Of a stretch of 64,000 bases of DNA, positions 1 to 8,200 are shown piece after piece. Origin of the DNA: Hyphomicrobium sp. (GTDB lineage: Bacteria; Pseudomonadota; Alphaproteobacteria; Rhizobiales; Hyphomicrobiaceae); the NCBI GenBank assembly GCA_002928515.1, contig PERI01000004.1, positions 186,001 to 250,000 on the forward strand. Direction: 5' to 3'. Each line of letters starts with the position of its first letter. Positions within the stretch are counted from its first letter, which is position 1. The notes below the pieces were generated by a model, which was given only the letters and a program-made list of their open reading frames with translations, searched no databases and was not told the DNA's origin. The position numbers were made by a program, and so were the translations under genes.

Positions 1-242
1 GCTTCGACAGGTGCCGCCACAGGTTCAGGGGTTGGCGTGGTCGAAGACGACGGCGAAATTGTATTCATGACTTGAGCGCCGATATCGGTGATCGCTCCGG
101 TGGTCGTCAGATAGCCAAGGCCCAACAAAATCATGGCCACAACCATCGTGAAAATCGCTGCCTGACGGCGTAGCAACAAATAAGCAATGAGCAAAAGCGG
201 AATGCCGGTTGCGGCAAGCCCCACCATTAAGTCTTCTGACAT
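1..242 (-). CDS. small membrane protein, C-terminus beyond window edge
   Basis: An open frame starts with ATG at 242 and runs off the left edge without a stop, giving 80 visible residues. It begins [13 protein letters not shown], has one hydrophobic stretch at about residues 7-24, a short basic break (RRQ), a second hydrophobic stretch at about 29-48, and then a Ser/Thr/Pro-rich segment. This looks like a two-helix inner-membrane protein with a flexible tail. The start overlaps the last 16 bases of glyQ, so the two genes are probably co-translated. In Rhizobiales a small membrane protein often lies between glyQ and glyS; glyS would then follow outside the window, which is inference. No specific function is recognised. 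Confidence 0.7.
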   Translation of the reverse strand, partial: MSEDLMVGLAATGIPLLLIAYLLLRRQAAIFTMVVAMILLGLGYLTTTGAITDIGAQVMNTISPSSSTTPTPEPVAAPVE

Positions 243-1183
243 GTGCGTCCTCCTTCTGTTTTTAGCCACGCGGCGCAACAGGCTTTTGCCAGTTCGCGGA
301 CGCGCAGGATATAACTTTGGCGCTCCGTGACCGAGATCACGCCGCGCGCGTCGAGCAAGTTGAACACATGGCTTGCCTTGATGCATTGGTCGTAGGCAGG
401 CAGAGCCATGAGATGACCATCGCCGCTCTCCCCTTTAGCGAGCAGCGATGTGCATTCGGTTTCGGCATCTTTGAAGTGTGCCAGCAGCATGTCAGTGTTG
501 GCATGTTCAAAGTTATAGCGCGAATATTCGCGTTCGGCTTGCAGGAACACGTCGCCGTAATTGAGACGCCGGTCGTCACTGCGGCCGTTGAAGTTCAGGT
601 CATAGACGCGATCGACGCCCTGCACGTACATGGCGAGGCGCTCCAGGCCATAGGTGATTTCGCCAGCCACGGGATTGCAGTCAAAGCCGCCGACCTGCTG
701 GAAGTAGGTGAATTGCGAAACTTCCATGCCATTGCACCAGACTTCCCAGCCTAGACCCCAAGCGCCGAGCGTCGGGCTTTCCCAATCGTCTTCGACGAAG
801 CGAATGTCGTTCACTGAGGTGTCTATGCCGATGGCCTCCAAACTCGCCAGATAGAGCTCTTGGATGTTGGCTGGCGACGGCTTCATGATGACTTGGAACT
901 GATAATAGTGCTGGAGCCGATTGGGGTTTTCCCCATAGCGCCCGTCTTTGGGTCGGCGCGAGGGCTGAACATAGGCTGCTGACCATGGTTTGGGGCCCAA
1001 TGCCCGCAACGTAGTAGCTGGGTGGAAGGTGCCCGCACCCACTTCCATGTCATAGGGTTGCAGCAGCGCGCAGCCTTGAGCACCCCAGAAGCTTTGCAGC
1101 GTCAGGATGAGATCCTGGAATGCTTCTTTTGGGCGAAGCGATGGGGACCCGGCTTTCGGCGCTGCGGCCACCTTCGTTGCCAT
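227..1183 (-). CDS. glyQ: glycyl-tRNA synthetase alpha subunit
   Basis: This 318-residue protein is the alpha chain of the bacterial heterotetrameric (alpha2beta2) glycyl-tRNA synthetase, which charges tRNA-Gly with glycine using ATP in the cytoplasm. The class II core is plain: [17 protein letters not shown] near the N-terminus, [16 protein letters not shown], the [19 protein letters not shown] motif 2 region and [17 protein letters not shown]. Length is normal for GlyQ (about 300), with a short Ala-rich N-terminal extension. The beta subunit gene glyS is not in the window and is expected beyond the left edge, after the small membrane protein whose start overlaps the glyQ end. The gene is divergent from dodecin, with a 165-base gap holding the upstream regions of both. 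Confidence 0.97.
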   Translation of the reverse strand: MATKVAAAPKAGSPSLRPKEAFQDLILTLQSFWGAQGCALLQPYDMEVGAGTFHPATTLRALGPKPWSAAYVQPSRRPKDGRYGENPNRLQHYYQFQVIMKPSPANIQELYLASLEAIGIDTSVNDIRFVEDDWESPTLGAWGLGWEVWCNGMEVSQFTYFQQVGGFDCNPVAGEITYGLERLAMYVQGVDRVYDLNFNGRSDDRRLNYGDVFLQAEREYSRYNFEHANTDMLLAHFKDAETECTSLLAKGESGDGHLMALPAYDQCIKASHVFNLLDARGVISVTERQSYILRVRELAKACCAAWLKTEGGRTCQKT

Positions 1184-1348
1184 GTCTCAGAAGCTCGCTA
1201 GGGGTTGGAATGCGGCGCACTATACGCGTTCGAAAACCCTTGTCACGCGCCGAGAAGGGGCGTTTTCTGGCAGTTCAGGCGCGATCGTATCTCGCCTGAG
1301 CTAAGGTATGAAAAAGTCATATGAAACCCGCGTAACAGGGAGGCCACA

Positions 1349-1555
1349 ATGGCCGTGAATAAAGTCATCGAGCTGATGTCGGAATCGAACAAAAGCTGGG
1401 AGGACGCAGCACAAAAGGCCGTTGAGAAGGCCTCCAAAAGCATCAAGGGCATACGTTCGGTGTGGATTCAGGATATGTCCGCGACCGTCAACGGTAAGGG
1501 CAAGCTCGAGACGTTTCGGGTGACGTGCAAGCTTTCGTTTGAGGTGAAAGGCTGA
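1349..1555 (+). CDS. dodecin, flavin-binding protein
   Basis: This 68-residue protein matches the dodecin family: small beta-alpha-beta-beta subunits that assemble into a hollow dodecamer and bind flavins, storing or buffering riboflavin/FMN in the cytoplasm. Visible family features are the VIELMSESNKSWEDAAQKAV start (strand then amphipathic helix), KASKSIKGIRSVWIQDMSA with the Trp that stacks on flavin in characterised dodecins, and a final strand ending in FEVKG. The ATG follows a strong ribosome-binding site (GGGAGG, 5 bases before ATG). It is a single gene, divergent from glyQ and convergent with the small protein that ends at 1572. The family assignment is firm; the bound flavin cannot be told from sequence. 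Confidence 0.93.
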   Translation: MAVNKVIELMSESNKSWEDAAQKAVEKASKSIKGIRSVWIQDMSATVNGKGKLETFRVTCKLSFEVKG

Positions 1556-1571
1556 CCTTAAGCGCTCGCAC

Positions 1572-1805
1572 TCAGCTATTGGGCGCGTTGCGTGGACGAT
1601 AAACGCCAGATTTCTGGTCGAGTTCGAGTTCGCCCAAGTTGCGTGTGCCTGCGGCTTTGCGTTCGGCCGCGGCATGAGCTTCGCGGCGAATACGTTCCGT
1701 TTCACTGTGACTCGGCGTTTGTGCCTGTTCGATCAGTTTGGAAAATAGCTTATAGCCCGCGTAGCACCCTGCTCCAGCGAGCGCGAGAAAGATGAGCGGT
1801 GGCAT
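1572..1805 (-). CDS. small conserved membrane-anchored protein, unknown function
   Basis: The likely product is 77 residues starting MPPLIFLALAGAGCYAGYKLF, i.e. one N-terminal transmembrane helix, followed by a charged segment (SETERIRREAHAAAERKAAG) and a closing LGELELDQKSGVYRP. The ATG at 1805 is chosen because GGAGG lies about 8 bases upstream; the frame stays open further upstream but would overlap the S49 peptidase gene. It follows that gene by 43 bases on the same strand and is probably co-transcribed with it. Proteins of this form next to an S49 peptidase are common in Rhizobiales, but I know no assigned role. Confidence 0.75.
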   Translation of the reverse strand: MPPLIFLALAGAGCYAGYKLFSKLIEQAQTPSHSETERIRREAHAAAERKAAGTRNLGELELDQKSGVYRPRNAPNS

Positions 1806-1848
1806 AAGCGTTAGCCCTCCTTCGGGCTGTGGTTCGAATGGCGTCGGT

Positions 1849-2679
1849 TTAGAGCCCGAAACGTGACCACAGCGCCCGAGTTTCGACAGCGGACACCAGA
1901 TCATCGGCGAAAGCAAGGCCATCGCTTGAGGTTGCGTGCGTCGAGAGGCGACGAACGCGGCCGAGCAATCCAGGCTTTTCGGGTTCAACGACTTTCAATT
2001 TAACTTTGTCGCCATGGATCTCGCGCATTTTTGATCTGACATCGGCAAGTCCGTCGATCAGGCCTAACTCGGTCGCTTTGGCCCCGCCCCAGAATGCGCC
2101 TGAGAATAATTCAGTATCTGGCGCTTTCAGTTTTCCAGGGCGTCGGTTTTTTACGAGGCCGATGAACACGTCGTGGACTTCACGCTGGAGTGATTTCAGA
2201 CGTTCGACGTCATCTGGATTTTCAGGGAGGAACGGATCGAGCGTGCTTTTGTTCAGCCCGGCGGTATAGACGCGGCGCTCGATGCCGAGTTTGTCGATGG
2301 CTTCGACGAAGCCGAAGCTGGCCGAGATGACGCCGATTGATCCGATGATAGACGATGGGTCGGCGTAAATTTCATCGCCAGCGATGGCCAGAAAATATCC
2401 GCCCGATGCGGCGACATCTTCGCAGAAAACATACACGCGTTTTTTCTTTTCATCGGCCAGATCGCGGATGCGCTTGAAAATGAGATTGGATTGTACCGGC
2501 GAGCCGCCCGGCGAATTGATGAGTATCGCGACAGATGGGGCTTTAGATAAATTGAAAGCCTTTTCGAGTGCGCCTGCATAAGACGCCAGCGAAATTCCAG
2601 GACGCAACGGCGTGACCATTCCAATCGGCCCGGTAAAGCGCACCACTGGCACGACGGGGTGACGTGTAAACGGCCACAT
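1849..2679 (-). CDS. S49 family signal-peptide-peptidase-like serine protease (SppA/SohB type)
   Basis: This 276-residue protein is a single-domain S49 peptidase, the family that cleaves residual signal peptides and membrane protein segments with a Ser/Lys dyad. The nucleophile is Ser92 in AASGGYFLA and the general base is Lys144 in GLNKSTLDPF; the 52-residue spacing equals that in the Bacillus SppA dyad. NSPGG (residues 55-59), typical of the ClpP-like fold, is present, and there is no long N-terminal membrane anchor. The start at 2679 is preferred over an in-frame ATG five codons earlier because GGAG lies about 9 bases before it. The gene precedes the small membrane protein at 1572-1805 and follows the methyltransferase gene on the same strand. 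Confidence 0.9.
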   Translation of the reverse strand: MWPFTRHPVVPVVRFTGPIGMVTPLRPGISLASYAGALEKAFNLSKAPSVAILINSPGGSPVQSNLIFKRIRDLADEKKKRVYVFCEDVAASGGYFLAIAGDEIYADPSSIIGSIGVISASFGFVEAIDKLGIERRVYTAGLNKSTLDPFLPENPDDVERLKSLQREVHDVFIGLVKNRRPGKLKAPDTELFSGAFWGGAKATELGLIDGLADVRSKMREIHGDKVKLKVVEPEKPGLLGRVRRLSTHATSSDGLAFADDLVSAVETRALWSRFGL

Positions 2680-2776
2680 GCAATCAATCTCCATAAGTTT
2701 CGGGATATGAGATGGGGACTTGGCTATGTCGCGCAATGGGCGTGAACGCGCGAAATGCTTTTTTGTTTGCTGATTA

Positions 2777-3574
2777 TTACAATGGCAGTGCTGCACCGTG
2801 CCGCAGTATCGCGTCAACTTCGGGTGTGAATTCATTGCCCGCGCCGTGAAGAACTAGACCGCTCAGAAGCGACAAAGGCGCGCGACTACCTTTGATTCCG
2901 CTGACCAGAATGCGATGCGCGGATTCTCCAGCACGCGGATGAATAGGAAGCACGCGGATGGCGCCAAAGCGACCATCGTAAGCTTGGAGAATGCGGGGCA
3001 GCATTTCCGTTTTATGTATCATGACCGCACGGCCTCCGGCTTGCGTCATGCGTGTCATAAATCGCACCCATGTTTCGAGGCCATCGTCAGCCATGGCGTG
3101 CGATGTCGCTTTGAGCGCATCTGGTGGGAGCGAGCCGCTCGATTGATTGTGGTAGGGCGGGTTGGCTAACACTTCCGAAAAACTTGCATCCGTTAATTCG
3201 AGGGCTGCTTTCTCAGCAGATATCTTGGCGATGTCGGCAGTCATTATGGTCATGCGATCTGCGAGACCATTTGCCGAAATATTTTCTCGTGCCAACTCGG
3301 CCAAGACTGTTTCGCGTTCGAGCAGGGTCACATTCGCTGATGGCAACCGCGCAGCGACGCATAAGCCAACCGTGCCAACGCCAGCGCCGACATCAAGTAT
3401 TCGACCACTGGCGTTCGCTGGAATTGTTGCTGCTAAAAGGACCGCGTCCAAGCCCGCGCGATAACCGCGTGCAGGTTGGCGCACAATGAGTTTGCCGCCA
3501 AGAAAGGCGTCCTCAGTTACCGTACCAGTATTTGGTTGTTCTGGTTGCCTAGCCGCCAAATCAGCGCGCGCCAT
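2777..3574 (-). CDS. N6-adenine methyltransferase, TrmN6-like (tRNA1-Val A37 type)
   Basis: The 265-residue protein is an SAM-dependent methyltransferase with the Rossmann motif I ILDVGAGVGTVGL, acidic motif II (LLERE), and the N6-amine catalytic motif NPPYH. That set, together with the N-terminal GGKLIVRQPARGYRAGLDAVLLAA, fits the COG4123/TrmN6 group that methylates A37 of tRNA-Val or related RNA. Substrate is inferred from family only. The start at 3574 (MARADLAAR) overlaps the end of the DUF2007 gene by 14 bases, which indicates translational coupling; a start ten codons upstream is also open. Confidence 0.85.
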   Translation of the reverse strand: MARADLAARQPEQPNTGTVTEDAFLGGKLIVRQPARGYRAGLDAVLLAATIPANASGRILDVGAGVGTVGLCVAARLPSANVTLLERETVLAELARENISANGLADRMTIMTADIAKISAEKAALELTDASFSEVLANPPYHNQSSGSLPPDALKATSHAMADDGLETWVRFMTRMTQAGGRAVMIHKTEMLPRILQAYDGRFGAIRVLPIHPRAGESAHRILVSGIKGSRAPLSLLSGLVLHGAGNEFTPEVDAILRHGAALPL

Positions 3575-3794
3575 CGTCTTTGATCCACTGCCCGAGATCC
3601 GCATCGCGCATCAGTCGCGCGGCTTGGTCCCAATCGTCTTCACTCACCGCCAAGCGGCGCGGAAATATGCCGATAGAGCCTTCTAAGATGCTGATATTCT
3701 GATCGAGAACAACAAATTGAAAGCCCTCGCCCGACAGCAAAGCGCTGACGAAAGAGAGAAGGACGGGATCATTCGTGGCCAGTAAATCGCGCAT
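3561..3794 (-). CDS. DUF2007 domain protein
   Basis: This 77-residue protein (MRDLLATNDPVLLSFVSALLSGEGF...) matches the short DUF2007 family, described as putative signal-transducing proteins with a ferredoxin-like fold. Typical elements are the early NDPV..SF..ALL..EGF helix and the DQNISILEGSIGIFPRRLAV centre. It lies directly upstream of the TrmN6-like methyltransferase and overlaps its start by 14 bases, an arrangement that recurs in Rhizobiales. It is divergent from the prenyl synthase gene. The molecular role is unknown. Confidence 0.85.
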   Translation of the reverse strand: MRDLLATNDPVLLSFVSALLSGEGFQFVVLDQNISILEGSIGIFPRRLAVSEDDWDQAARLMRDADLGQWIKDDGAR

Positions 3795-3910
3795 TGTGGC
3801 TGTGATCAGTTCTTGTTACGGGGTGCGTAGATAGTGCGCGGCACGGCTCGTGACGGATCGGTGCGGCTCGATTATGATGTACCATTGCATTGGAACGCTA
3901 GGGGATCAAC

Positions 3911-4927
3911 TTGGGCCGGGTAATTGCACTCGATGAAGCGCGGGATCAGGCACAAAGCTTGACGCCGCTGTTCGACCTCGTCGCTGAGGATATGGAAGCC
4001 ATTAACCGTATCATTCTCGATAAGGCCGTGTCCGACGTCGATATGATCCCTGAACTGGCGCATCACCTCATCGACAGCGGCGGGAAACGTCTGCGGCCGA
4101 TGATTGCTTTAGCGGCCGCGAAACTGTGCGCTTATCAAGGGTCTGGGCATATTCGCACGGCTGCGGCTGTCGAGTTTATGCACACGGCTACATTGCTGCA
4201 CGACGATGTCGTCGATGAAAGCGGGACGCGGCGTGGCAAGAAAACCGCGCGCATGATCTGGGGAAATCAGGCGAGCGTTCTGGTTGGCGATTTTCTGCTC
4301 GGCCAAGCATTCAAGATGTTCGTCGATGTCGGCTCGATGACCGTGCTGCGGATCATGTCCAATGCGGCGGCTACCATTGCCGAGGGCGAAGTGATGCAGC
4401 TTGCGGCTGCGAAAAATACATCGACGACCGAAGACGATTATTTAGCCATTATCAATGCCAAAACAGCCGCGCTCTTTTCATCGGCGGCGGAGGCGGGCGC
4501 TGCGCTGGCACAGCGTCCTGTCGAGGAACAATCGGCTTTGCGTTCGTATGGAAAAAATCTTGGACTTGCATTCCAGCTCGTCGATGATGCCTTGGACTAT
4601 TCCGGCGACAGCCAACGGCTCGGCAAATCGGTTGGCGATGATTTCCGCGAGGGCAAGATCACGCTACCTCTGATTTTATCGTTCCGGCGTGGTTCGACGG
4701 AGGAGCGCCAATTCTGGAATAGGACTGTCGCGCAAGGCGACATTCAAGAGGGCGATCTCGATAACGCGATCGCATTGATGAAACGTCACAAGGCGATCGA
4801 AGCCACCTTCGAGCGGGCGCGTTCATATGGGTCGATAGCACGCGATGCGCTCGCAATTTTTCCGGACAGTCGCGAGAAGCATGCCCTTGAGCAGGTGATT
4901 GCGTTTTGTATCAGCCGAACCCACTAA
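3911..4927 (+). CDS. long-chain polyprenyl diphosphate synthase (octaprenyl/decaprenyl type)
   Basis: This 338-residue trans-prenyltransferase elongates farnesyl or geranylgeranyl diphosphate with isopentenyl diphosphate to make the ubiquinone side chain. The two Mg-binding aspartate motifs are DDVVD (residues 98-102) and DDALD (225-229); GGKRLRP (58-64) is the IPP-binding region. The fifth residue before the first motif is Ala93, and a small residue there is what long-chain enzymes show. Chain length (C40 or C50) cannot be set by eye; C50 would be usual for this clade. Translation probably starts at TTG 3911, since AGGGGA lies upstream and the N-terminus from there aligns with alphaproteobacterial homologues. 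It is convergent with ispE, with only 3 bases between stops. Confidence 0.93.
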   Translation: MGRVIALDEARDQAQSLTPLFDLVAEDMEAINRIILDKAVSDVDMIPELAHHLIDSGGKRLRPMIALAAAKLCAYQGSGHIRTAAAVEFMHTATLLHDDVVDESGTRRGKKTARMIWGNQASVLVGDFLLGQAFKMFVDVGSMTVLRIMSNAAATIAEGEVMQLAAAKNTSTTEDDYLAIINAKTAALFSSAAEAGAALAQRPVEEQSALRSYGKNLGLAFQLVDDALDYSGDSQRLGKSVGDDFREGKITLPLILSFRRGSTEERQFWNRTVAQGDIQEGDLDNAIALMKRHKAIEATFERARSYGSIARDALAIFPDSREKHALEQVIAFCISRTH

Positions 4928-4930
4928 CAC

Positions 4931-5806
4931 TTATTGCAATCGCGATGCTTTGATCCACCAAGTTGGATGGTTCGCCGACAGCTTCAACGCTGCATCTGTG
5001 GCCAACTCTATGGTGTCAAATAACCCAAAACATGTTGGCCCTGCGCCAGACATGCGAGCGATGCGACAGCCTTGTGTTGCGAAAAGTGCCTCGCACATGT
5101 CGGCGATTTCCAGAACGACTTTGGAGGCAACAGTCTCAAGATCGTTTCTATGTTCAGCCATGTAGCTCAACAACGCGTCCACATCTGTAAACTTTAGAGA
5201 CGACATTGGACTTGCGTATCCAGAATATTCAGGTGCGGCGAGTGCGCTAAAGATACGAGCCGTTTTATCTGCTGGCACATGCGTTTGAGGATTGACGAGG
5301 ACTATGGCGCAGGCGGCTGGAATGACCGCGTTCTGGAGGTGCTCTCCGATGCCGCTCATAATGGATGCACGATTGGCAAAGCACACCGGTACGTCTGCAC
5401 CGAGCTTGTAAGCCACAGAGCTTAGATCTTGCCATTCCGGGACGTGCGGATGTGCGCGCTGCACGATCCGCAAAACTGCTGCTGCATCCGCCGACCCGCC
5501 ACCTATGCCCGCTGCAATCGGCAAGTGTTTATCGAGGTGGAGCGCACCGATTGGTTCATCAGGGGCTAGGCTTTGCATGAGCGTTTGCGCTTCCTCGACT
5601 AGATTCTTGCCTGTGAGGTATGCCGCCGTTGGTCCAGTGACACTGACACGCGTCGGTGCAGCGCTATCGAGTGAGATGACGTCGTAGATATCAGAGGCAA
5701 ATGCCACGAGGCTTTCCAATTCATGGTAGCCATCCGTGCGTCGGCCAAGCACGCGGAGTGTGAGATTGATTTTAGCACATGCGCGTTCTGTAAGAATGGC
5801 TGTCAT
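4931..5806 (-). CDS. ispE: 4-diphosphocytidyl-2-C-methyl-D-erythritol kinase
   Basis: IspE is the GHMP kinase that phosphorylates CDP-methylerythritol at its 2-hydroxyl with ATP, the fourth step of the non-mevalonate isoprenoid pathway. Motifs: CAKINLTLRVLGRRTDGYHE near the N-terminus, the phosphate-binding loop LPIAAGIGGGSADAAAVLR, and GHMP motif 3 RMSGAGPTCFGLF near the C-terminus. At 291 residues the length is normal. It lies downstream of the TPR gene on the same strand (70-base gap with a hairpin) and converges on the prenyl diphosphate synthase, so supply and use of IPP are encoded side by side. A second enzyme of the same pathway, ispH, lies at 29.0 kb. Confidence 0.96.
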   Translation of the reverse strand: MTAILTERACAKINLTLRVLGRRTDGYHELESLVAFASDIYDVISLDSAAPTRVSVTGPTAAYLTGKNLVEEAQTLMQSLAPDEPIGALHLDKHLPIAAGIGGGSADAAAVLRIVQRAHPHVPEWQDLSSVAYKLGADVPVCFANRASIMSGIGEHLQNAVIPAACAIVLVNPQTHVPADKTARIFSALAAPEYSGYASPMSSLKFTDVDALLSYMAEHRNDLETVASKVVLEIADMCEALFATQGCRIARMSGAGPTCFGLFDTIELATDAALKLSANHPTWWIKASRLQ

Positions 5807-5823
5807 GCCAGGGCACTACCAAC

Positions 5824-5846
5824 AACGGGCGCATAAAGCGCCCGTT
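5824..5846. terminator. hairpin between TPR gene and ispE
   Basis: A 9-bp perfect inverted repeat (AACGGGCGC, 5-base loop, GCGCCCGTT) lies in the 70-base gap between the TPR gene and ispE. On the plus strand it is followed by CTTTCTTCC; on the minus strand, the direction of both genes, no T-run follows. It may be an attenuator, an RNA-processing hairpin or a weak terminator. The function is not established. Confidence 0.4.
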
Positions 5847-5876
5847 CTTTCTTCCTGATCGGCACTGCACGACATG

Positions 5877-7706
5877 TTATTCCACAGCACCATTTGGCGT
5901 GGTGGCGCGGGACTCGCTGCGACGACGAAGGGTTTCGACACGCTGTGCCTGACGGCTTTTCTGTTGTGACTTCACTTGAGTTTTGGGCAGCAAGCCGCGC
6001 TCGAACTTTGCTTTGATCTTTTCGATGTCCTCAGGCTCAGGCCCAAGAGATAGCGCTTGGCCCCACTGGAATTTGGCCTCGCGTTCGCGACCCACTTTCC
6101 AATAGGCATCCCCTAAATGGTCGTTCAGTGTTGGATCTTCGGGCTTGATCTCGACGGCGCGTTCCAGATAACGCACCGCATCCTTGTAATTGCCTTGCTT
6201 GTAGTGCGCCCAGCCGAGGCTATCGACGATGTAACCGTCATCCGGCTTTAGCTGCACGGCTTTCTCGATCAGCTTGGTGCCTTCTTTCAAGTTGCGGCCT
6301 TGGTCGATCCACGAGTACCCCAAATAATTGAGAACCAGAGGTTGGTCTGGTGCTAACTGTAAAGCCTTTTTCAGATCTATTTCGGCAGCAGGCCAATTCT
6401 TCATGCGCTCGTGAGCTGTGCCACGGGCATAGTAATATCCCCAATGCCGCTGATCGGGCTTGCCGATCAAATTAATAGCTTGGGTAAAATAGGTGACTGC
6501 CTCGGCGAACTGCTTGCGCGTGCGCATGATATTGCCCAGCGCTTCCAAGGGGCGAATATCCTTCGGATCTTTTTTCGAAAGGTCCTCTAGCAAATTTCGC
6601 GCATCGTCGAAGCGGTCAAGTGCGCTCAGATTTACGGCCTTGCGGATATCAATGGCGCTTTGCAATGGCGAGCCGGTCGGAATGCGACTGTATGTGGCGA
6701 TCGCATCTTCATATCGACGCGCATTTTCCTGCGCACCAGCCAGTGCGGCGAGGGCAAACGCATGATCAGGCTTCGCATTCAACGCCAATTGCAAGTAGAT
6801 GGCGCCGAGACTGACACCACCCTCACCTGTCAATGCTTCGCCTAACCCGTAGAACACTTCTGCTAGGCCCTCGGTGGGCGTGGTAATGAGCAGCGGTGTT
6901 TTCGAGCCGCGCAAAATTTTATCGCTCAGGTCTTTGGCCAGTGGATGTGGCTCGGCTTGAGTTTTGTCGAACTGCTTGCCGACAATCTGCCCTGCAAGCT
7001 TGAAGTCTCCATGATATGCGGCGTGCTGCGCGTAGGCGAGAGATGTGCGCAGCGTGCGATTGTCCTGGCGAAACATCTTTTCGTAAGATGCGCGCGCTTC
7101 AGATTTTCGACCGGCAATATCTGCCATGAGCGCGCGATGATAGCGCAAATAAAACTGTGCCCAATCCGGCTGTTTTGGAAGATCGACGGACGCGAGTGCA
7201 CCACTCGTGTCGCCAGCGGCCAGTTTGGTCCAGCCACGGGCCACGGCGCTCGTCAATTCACCGATGGGATTTTCGGATGCGGCTTTGAAATGCTCGTCCG
7301 CTTGATCGTAGCTGCCGTCTTTGAAGGCTGCGACGCCCAGTAAGAATTGTGACATGCGATGCGTTTTTTGTGTCGCTGCCAATCGCTCGGCGAGAGGTAC
7401 GGCGCGCGACCAGTTGCCCGACATCGTCTCCATCTGGAACGCCTGTTCGAGCAGCACTTCGTTATTGGGATCGCGAGCTAGGGCTCGGCCATAAAAGTCC
7501 GCCGCATTTTGAGTATCTTGGAAACCGCGCGCAAACCGCGCTGCCAAATAGTTGCCCAGGACCGATGTTGTTTCAATCGGCGGCTCTGAGGAAGGGGTTG
7601 CCACATCGTCGGGCGACTTAGCACTAGCCCCCATCCATACACTCGTTGCGGTCAATGCGATGACGCTGAAACTCAATAATTTCAAGCGTCCGGGCAATCC
7701 ACGCAT
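5877..7706 (-). CDS. exported tetratricopeptide repeat protein
   Basis: The 609-residue product starts MRGLPGRLKLLSFSVIALTATSVWMGASA, a signal peptide, then consists almost wholly of TPR-like helical repeats. Clear units include ALARDPNNEVLLEQAFQ, ALNAKPDHAFALAALAGAQ, ALQLAPDQPLVLNYLGYSWID and AVEIKPEDPTLNDHLGDAYW. The tail (about the last 45 residues) is basic and Gln/Arg/Ser-rich. It resembles the large periplasmic TPR protein found beside ispE in many Alphaproteobacteria; a scaffold role is the usual inference, and no partner is known. The ATG at 7706 is chosen over an upstream TTG because AAGGA lies 9 bases before it. ispE follows on the same strand. Confidence 0.85.
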   Translation of the reverse strand: MRGLPGRLKLLSFSVIALTATSVWMGASAKSPDDVATPSSEPPIETTSVLGNYLAARFARGFQDTQNAADFYGRALARDPNNEVLLEQAFQMETMSGNWSRAVPLAERLAATQKTHRMSQFLLGVAAFKDGSYDQADEHFKAASENPIGELTSAVARGWTKLAAGDTSGALASVDLPKQPDWAQFYLRYHRALMADIAGRKSEARASYEKMFRQDNRTLRTSLAYAQHAAYHGDFKLAGQIVGKQFDKTQAEPHPLAKDLSDKILRGSKTPLLITTPTEGLAEVFYGLGEALTGEGGVSLGAIYLQLALNAKPDHAFALAALAGAQENARRYEDAIATYSRIPTGSPLQSAIDIRKAVNLSALDRFDDARNLLEDLSKKDPKDIRPLEALGNIMRTRKQFAEAVTYFTQAINLIGKPDQRHWGYYYARGTAHERMKNWPAAEIDLKKALQLAPDQPLVLNYLGYSWIDQGRNLKEGTKLIEKAVQLKPDDGYIVDSLGWAHYKQGNYKDAVRYLERAVEIKPEDPTLNDHLGDAYWKVGREREAKFQWGQALSLGPEPEDIEKIKAKFERGLLPKTQVKSQQKSRQAQRVETLRRRSESRATTPNGAVE

Positions 7707-7997
7707 CAAGCTTTTCCTTGCTAATCGAGCCAACGGCTAGGCGGTATCGCATACAGTAGCAAACTCGACTGCCGTTTGGCGACACGCTTCGTGTTAAAAT
7801 CCTGCAATGCTCAACAATTCTGACGCCTGCCTTGTTGGCGTGCACAGTCACAGGAAATCAAGCAATTGTGGGAGTTGCTTTATTTTAAATTTGCTTTCCG
7901 GCAGCCATCTCAGCGCCAAACCTGAAATAACGTTACTGACTTGTTACAGGTTCGGTCGCTGACGCGAGTCGCGTCGCCTTTGCGCCGTGCCGAAACT
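7707..7997. other. intergenic stretch upstream of the TPR gene
   Basis: About 290 bases without a supported gene. It must hold the promoter of the minus-strand TPR gene and the downstream flank of ETF-QO. An odd palindrome GACGCGAGTCGCGTC lies at about 7964-7978. The first roughly 30 bases next to the tandem array (about 7970-8000) still show a weak resemblance (about 23 of 31 bases by eye) to the part of the 85-bp unit that should come next, suggesting an older, decayed repeat. No clear sigma-70 box was seen. Confidence 0.4.
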
Positions 7998-8150
7998 TTA
8001 CATCCCAGCATAATTGGGGCCGCCGCCGCCTGCACGCATACTTTGAAGGCGGCGCGCATCGTCATTGCTCCCTGCCGACACGCTACATCCCAGCATAATT
8101 GGGGCCGCCGCCGCCTGCACGCACACTTTGAAGGCGGTGCGCATCGTCAT
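7998..8150 (-). CDS. candidate 50-residue small ORF formed by the tandem repeat
   Basis: Seventeen bases after the ETF-QO stop an ATG at 8150, preceded by GGGAG, opens a 50-codon frame that runs through two repeat copies to TAA at 7998. Because 85 is not a multiple of 3, successive copies are read in different frames. The first copy gives VQAAAAPIMLGCSV, with a basic N-terminus (MTMRTAFK) and a lipobox-like MLGC; the second ends in GGGGPNYAGM, the same C-terminus as ETF-QO. This is seen directly; that it is translated is speculative. It may be only a by-product of the duplication. Confidence 0.3.
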   Translation of the reverse strand: MTMRTAFKVCVQAAAAPIMLGCSVSAGSNDDARRLQSMRAGGGGPNYAGM

Positions 8151-8200
8151 TGCTCCCTGCCGACACGCTACATCCCAGCATAATTGGGGCCGCCGCCGCC
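8001..8200. repeat. 85-bp tandem repeat spanning the 3' end of the ETF-QO gene
   Basis: Copies begin at 8001, 8086 and 8171, an exact 85-bp period. Copies 1 (8001-8085) and 2 (8086-8170) differ at only two positions seen by eye; copy 3 (8171-8200) is the last 30 coding bases of ETF-QO. Each copy starts (plus strand) CATCCCAGCATAATTGGGGC, the complement of the codons for the final GPNYAGM. So the last ten codons of the gene plus 55 downstream bases were duplicated, twice. The GC-rich GGCGGCGGCGGC run at the junction is a likely slippage or recombination point. Confidence 0.95.
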
